The translations under genes were made by a program, and so were the position numbers. The notes under the pieces were generated by a model. It made no database searches. It worked only from the letters and a program-made list of their open reading frames with translations, and had not been told where the DNA came from. Positions 60,855 through 64,000 of a stretch of 64,000 nt of DNA are shown here, one piece after another; positions within the stretch are counted from its first letter, which is position 1, and each line of letters starts with the position of its first letter. Origin of the DNA: Zoogloea sp041917255. GTDB lineage: Bacteria > Pseudomonadota > Gammaproteobacteria > Burkholderiales > Rhodocyclaceae. Where the stretch lies: NCBI GenBank assembly GCA_041917255.1, contig JAYRYA010000017.1, positions 1 through 64,000 of the forward strand, read 5' to 3'.

Positions 60855-63800
60855 TTACATGCTCCGCCGATACTGGCCACCCACGTCGTACAGCGCGGTG
60901 GTGATCTGGCCCAGGGAGCAGTACTTCACTGCATCCACCAGCACCGCGAAGACGTTGCCGTTCTCGATGACGGTCTCTTTGAGCTTGGCGAGCCACTTGG
61001 GCGCTTCTTCGGCGTTGCGGGCCTGGAAGTCGGCCAGGCGCTGCAGCTGGCTCTGCTTTTCGTCTTCACTGGAGCGGGCCAGTTCGATCTCCTGCTGGGC
61101 CATGCCCTTCGGGTTGAGGAAGGTATTGACGCCGATGATCGGGTAGGAGCCGTCGTGCTTCTTGTGCTCGTAGTAGAGCGACTCTTCCTGGATCTTGCCA
61201 CGCTGGAAGCCGGTTTCCATCGCGCCCAGCACACCACCGCGGGAGCTGATGGCCTCGAACTCCTTGAGCACGGCTTCTTCGACGAGATCGGTGAGTTCGT
61301 CGATGATGAAGGCGCCCTGGTTCGGGTTCTCGTTATTGGCAAGCCCCCATTCGCGGTTGATGATGAGCTGGATCGCCATCGCGCGGCGCACCGATTCCTC
61401 GGTCGGCGTGGTGATCGCCTCGTCGTAGGCGTTGGTGTGCAGCGAGTTGCAGTTGTCGTAGATCGCGATCAGCGCCTGCAGCGTGGTGCGGATGTCGTTG
61501 AAGTCCATCTCCTGGGCGTGCAGCGAGCGGCCGGAAGTTTGAATGTGGTACTTCAGCTTCTGGCTGCGCTCGTTGGCGCCGTACTTGTTCTTCATCGCCA
61601 CAGCCCAGATACGGCGGGCGACGCGGCCGATGACCGTGTATTCCGGGTCCATGCCGTTGCTGAAGAAGAAGCTCAGGTTGGGCGCGAAGTCGTCGATGTG
61701 CATGCCGCGGGCGAGGTAGCTCTCGACATACGTGAAGCCGTTGGACAGCGTGAAGGCCAGCTGGCTGATCGGGTTCGCACCGGCTTCGGCAATGTGGTAG
61801 CCGGAAATCGACACCGAGTAGAAGTTCTGCACCTTGTTATGGACGAAGAACTCCTGGATGTCGCCCATCATCTTGAGGGCGAACTCGGTGGAGAAGATGC
61901 AGGTGTTCTGGCCCTGGTCTTCCTTCAGGATGTCGGCCTGCACGGTGCCGCGCACGGTGGCGAGCACCCATTCGCGAATCTTCTGGTATTCGTCGTCGGT
62001 GGCGTCGCGGCCGTTTTGCTGCTTGAATTTGGCGAGCTGCTGCTCAAGCGAAGTGTTGAAGAACATCGCCAGAATGATCGGCGCCGGGCCATTGATGGTC
62101 ATCGACACGGAGGTGGTCGGATTGACCAGGTCGAAGCCGTCGTAAAGCACCTTCATGTCGTCCAGGGTGGCGATGGAGACACCGGAGTTGCCGATCTTGC
62201 CGTAGATGTCCGGACGCGGGTCCGGGTCGCAGCCGTACAGCGTCACCGAGTCGAAGGCGGTGGAGAGGCGATGCGCGGGCATGCCCTCGGACACCTTCTT
62301 GAAGCGGCGGTTGGTACGGAAGGCGTCGCCTTCGCCGGCGAACATCCGGGTCGGGTCCTCGCCTTCGCGCTTGAAGGCGAACACGCCAGCGGTGAAGGGG
62401 AAGGAGCCGGGGACGTTTTCCTTCATCAGGAAACGCAGGGTCTCACCGTCGTCCTCGAAGCGCGGCAGGGCGACCTTGCGGATCTTGCTGCCCGAGAGCG
62501 ATTCGGAGGTGAGGATGGTGCGGATTTCCTTGTCGCGGATCTTCACCACGTATTCGTCGGCCGCGTACAGTTCGACGGTCTTCGGCCACATGTCGAGGAG
62601 CTTGCGGCTGCTGCCGGTGAGCTCGCCGTCCTTCCATTCGATCAGCTCGTCGAAGCTGCCGGCGTCCTTCTTGCAGCCTTCGAAGAGCTGCTTGGAAATG
62701 CGCAGGGCCTGACGCTCGCGGGCAACGCGGGCCTGCTCGGCCGTGTGCTTGTGGTAGCCGCGCACGGTGTCGGCGATCTCGGCCAGGTAGCGGGCACGCT
62801 CGGCCGGGACGATGGCACGGCCGCGGCTGGAGGCCTTCACCGCCACGAGGGGCAGCTTCGCCTTGGCCAGCTTGAGGCCCTTGGCGGCGAGCGCCGGCGC
62901 CAGCGCCTGGTACAGGGCGGTCACGCCGTCGTCGTTGAAGCGCGCAGCCATGGTGCCGAACACCGGCATCTCGTCGGTGTTGGTGGTGAACAGCTCACGG
63001 TTGCGCTGGTATTGCTTGCGTACGTCGCGCAGGGCGTCTTCCGCGCCCTTGCGGTCGAACTTGTTGATGGCCACGAAATCGGCGAAGTCGAGCATGTCGA
63101 TCTTCTCGAGCTGGCTGGCGGCACCGAATTCGGGGGTCATCACGTACAGCGACACATCGACGAAGGGGACGATGGCGGCATCGCCCTGCCCAATGCCGGA
63201 GGTCTCGACGATCACGAGATCGAAACCGGCCAGCTTGGTGGCGGCGATGACTTCGGGGAGGGAGACGGAGACTTCCTTGCCGGTGTCGCGGGTCGCCAGC
63301 GAACGCATGAAGATGTTCGGGTGCTCGATGGCGTTCATGCGGATGCGGTCGCCCAGGAGCGCCCCGCCGGTGCGCTTGCGTGACGGGTCGATGGAGATGA
63401 TGGCCAGCTTGAGGGAATCGCCCTGGTCGAGGCGGAAGCGGCGCACCAGCTCGTCGGTGAGACTGGACTTGCCCGCGCCGCCGGTGCCGGTGATGCCCAG
63501 CGCCGGGGTCTTGAGGCTCTTGGCGGCCTCAATGACGGCGGTCTTCACCGCATCCGGATAGGCACCGTTCTCGAGGCCCGTGATGATCTTGGCCAGAAGG
63601 CGGCGGTCGCCCGATTTGAGCGCGGCCACCACGGCGTCGGCACCCTGCGGGCCGGCGTGGGAGAGGTCTTCGTCGCAGCGCTCGACCACGTCGTTGATCA
63701 TGCCCTGCAGACCAAGGATGGCCCCGTCTTCGGGCGAGTAGATACGCGTGACGCCGTAGTCGTGGAGATCCTTGATCTCGGCCGGGACGATCACACCGCC

Positions 63801-64000
63801 GCCGCCGCCAAACACCTTGATGTTCTCGCCGCCGTTCTCGCGCAGCAGATCGATCATGTACTTGAAGAACTCCACATGGCCGCCCTGGTACGAAGTGATG
63901 GCAATACCCTGCACGTCTTCCTGAAGCGCGGCATTGACGATCTCGCCCACCGACCGGTTATGGCCCAGGTGGATCACCTCGGAACCGGTGGACTGAAGAA
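60855..64000 (-). CDS. icmF: fused isobutyryl-CoA mutase IcmF (5' end off window)
   Basis: Partial protein of about 1048 residues. The visible order is: end of the B12-binding domain (EVIHLGHNRSVGEIVNAALQ, ITSYQGGHVEFFKYM), a MeaB-like GTPase chaperone domain (P-loop GTGGAGKSS, VETSGIGQGD, NKFD) and the large mutase domain (NSGVSIATLDDMKVLYDGFDL, ending ALYDVGGQYRRSM). This fusion is IcmF, which interconverts isobutyryl-CoA and n-butyryl-CoA (and related acyl-CoAs) using adenosylcobalamin. The DxHxxG cobalamin motif should lie just beyond the window edge. The protein needs B12, which fits a genome carrying a cobalamin riboswitch. Confidence 0.93.
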   Translation of the reverse strand, partial: LQSTGSEVIHLGHNRSVGEIVNAALQEDVQGIAITSYQGGHVEFFKYMIDLLRENGGENIKVFGGGGGVIVPAEIKDLHDYGVTRIYSPEDGAILGLQGMINDVVERCDEDLSHAGPQGADAVVAALKSGDRRLLAKIITGLENGAYPDAVKTAVIEAAKSLKTPALGITGTGGAGKSSLTDELVRRFRLDQGDSLKLAIISIDPSRKRTGGALLGDRIRMNAIEHPNIFMRSLATRDTGKEVSVSLPEVIAATKLAGFDLVIVETSGIGQGDAAIVPFVDVSLYVMTPEFGAASQLEKIDMLDFADFVAINKFDRKGAEDALRDVRKQYQRNRELFTTNTDEMPVFGTMAARFNDDGVTALYQALAPALAAKGLKLAKAKLPLVAVKASSRGRAIVPAERARYLAEIADTVRGYHKHTAEQARVARERQALRISKQLFEGCKKDAGSFDELIEWKDGELTGSSRKLLDMWPKTVELYAADEYVVKIRDKEIRTILTSESLSGSKIRKVALPRFEDDGETLRFLMKENVPGSFPFTAGVFAFKREGEDPTRMFAGEGDAFRTNRRFKKVSEGMPAHRLSTAFDSVTLYGCDPDPRPDIYGKIGNSGVSIATLDDMKVLYDGFDLVNPTTSVSMTINGPAPIILAMFFNTSLEQQLAKFKQQNGRDATDDEYQKIREWVLATVRGTVQADILKEDQGQNTCIFSTEFALKMMGDIQEFFVHNKVQNFYSVSISGYHIAEAGANPISQLAFTLSNGFTYVESYLARGMHIDDFAPNLSFFFSNGMDPEYTVIGRVARRIWAVAMKNKYGANERSQKLKYHIQTSGRSLHAQEMDFNDIRTTLQALIAIYDNCNSLHTNAYDEAITTPTEESVRRAMAIQLIINREWGLANNENPNQGAFIIDELTDLVEEAVLKEFEAISSRGGVLGAMETGFQRGKIQEESLYYEHKKHDGSYPIIGVNTFLNPKGMAQQEIELARSSEDEKQSQLQRLADFQARNAEEAPKWLAKLKETVIENGNVFAVLVDAVKYCSLGQITTALYDVGGQYRRSM

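Noticed and set aside
61155..63383. 742-codon plus frame opposite icmF
   Set aside because: Antisense shadow of a gene with unmistakable mutase and GTPase motifs.

Overview
The window is about 67-68% G+C and densely coded. It looks like a chromosomal segment of a betaproteobacterium, most likely Rhodocyclales (Azoarcus/Thauera/Zoogloea-like). That placement is inferred from gene content: a fused isobutyryl-CoA mutase (icmF), a PhaM-type PHA granule protein, a liv ABC transporter flanked by acyl-CoA ligases, and many two-component systems. No rRNA, tRNA, CRISPR array or intact insertion sequence was found.

Layout. (1) 1-7300, minus strand: a cobalamin riboswitch leads an operon of a membrane-anchored, exported CobN-like chelatase, an ExbB/MotA-like channel, a DUF2149 protein and a TonB-dependent receptor whose C-terminus is cut off near position 120. 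(2) 7536-10511, plus: a promoter and four genes centred on a small Ras-like GTPase and a Roadblock-like protein, with a degenerate receiver protein. (3) 10543-18172, plus: a heavy-metal RND efflux pump (outer-membrane factor, adaptor, pump) with its own OmpR-type regulator and sensor kinase. (4) 18169-21840, minus: a 1223-residue membrane patatin-like protein. (5) 21968-37605, plus: a small membrane protein, then a long cluster of sensor kinase, response regulator, HD-GYP phosphodiesterase, a STAS-MshEN-GspE ATPase, GspF, four pilin-like proteins, a DNRLRE-LamG-DNRLRE pilin-like adhesin, PilM, PilN, PilO, PilP and a small secretin. This is a complete type IV pilus/MSHA-like machine apart from a prepilin peptidase, and it carries c-di-GMP features. 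(6) 37612-39642, minus: an atypical FeoB behind a probable Fur-controlled promoter. (7) 39805-45484: a LuxR-type regulator divergent from a TonB receptor, an ABC_sub_bind protein and a hybrid kinase. (8) 45551-46907: phaM and an AEC transporter. (9) 47020-56026, minus: acyl-CoA ligase, livG, livH, livM, substrate-binding protein, livF and a PaaK-like ligase, with extragenic palindromes between genes. (10) 56257-60776: small secreted proteins, an HExxH protein, DUF2167 and M50 membrane proteins, and two lipoproteins. (11) 60855-64000, minus: icmF, cut by the window end.

The two strongest leads are the c-di-GMP-linked pilus-like locus, with its fused STAS domain, calcium-motif pseudopilin and pilin-anchored adhesin, and the B12-riboswitch-controlled exported CobN system. 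The GTPase/Roadblock cassette is a third. All functions are predictions from sequence features and gene order read by eye; no database search was run.
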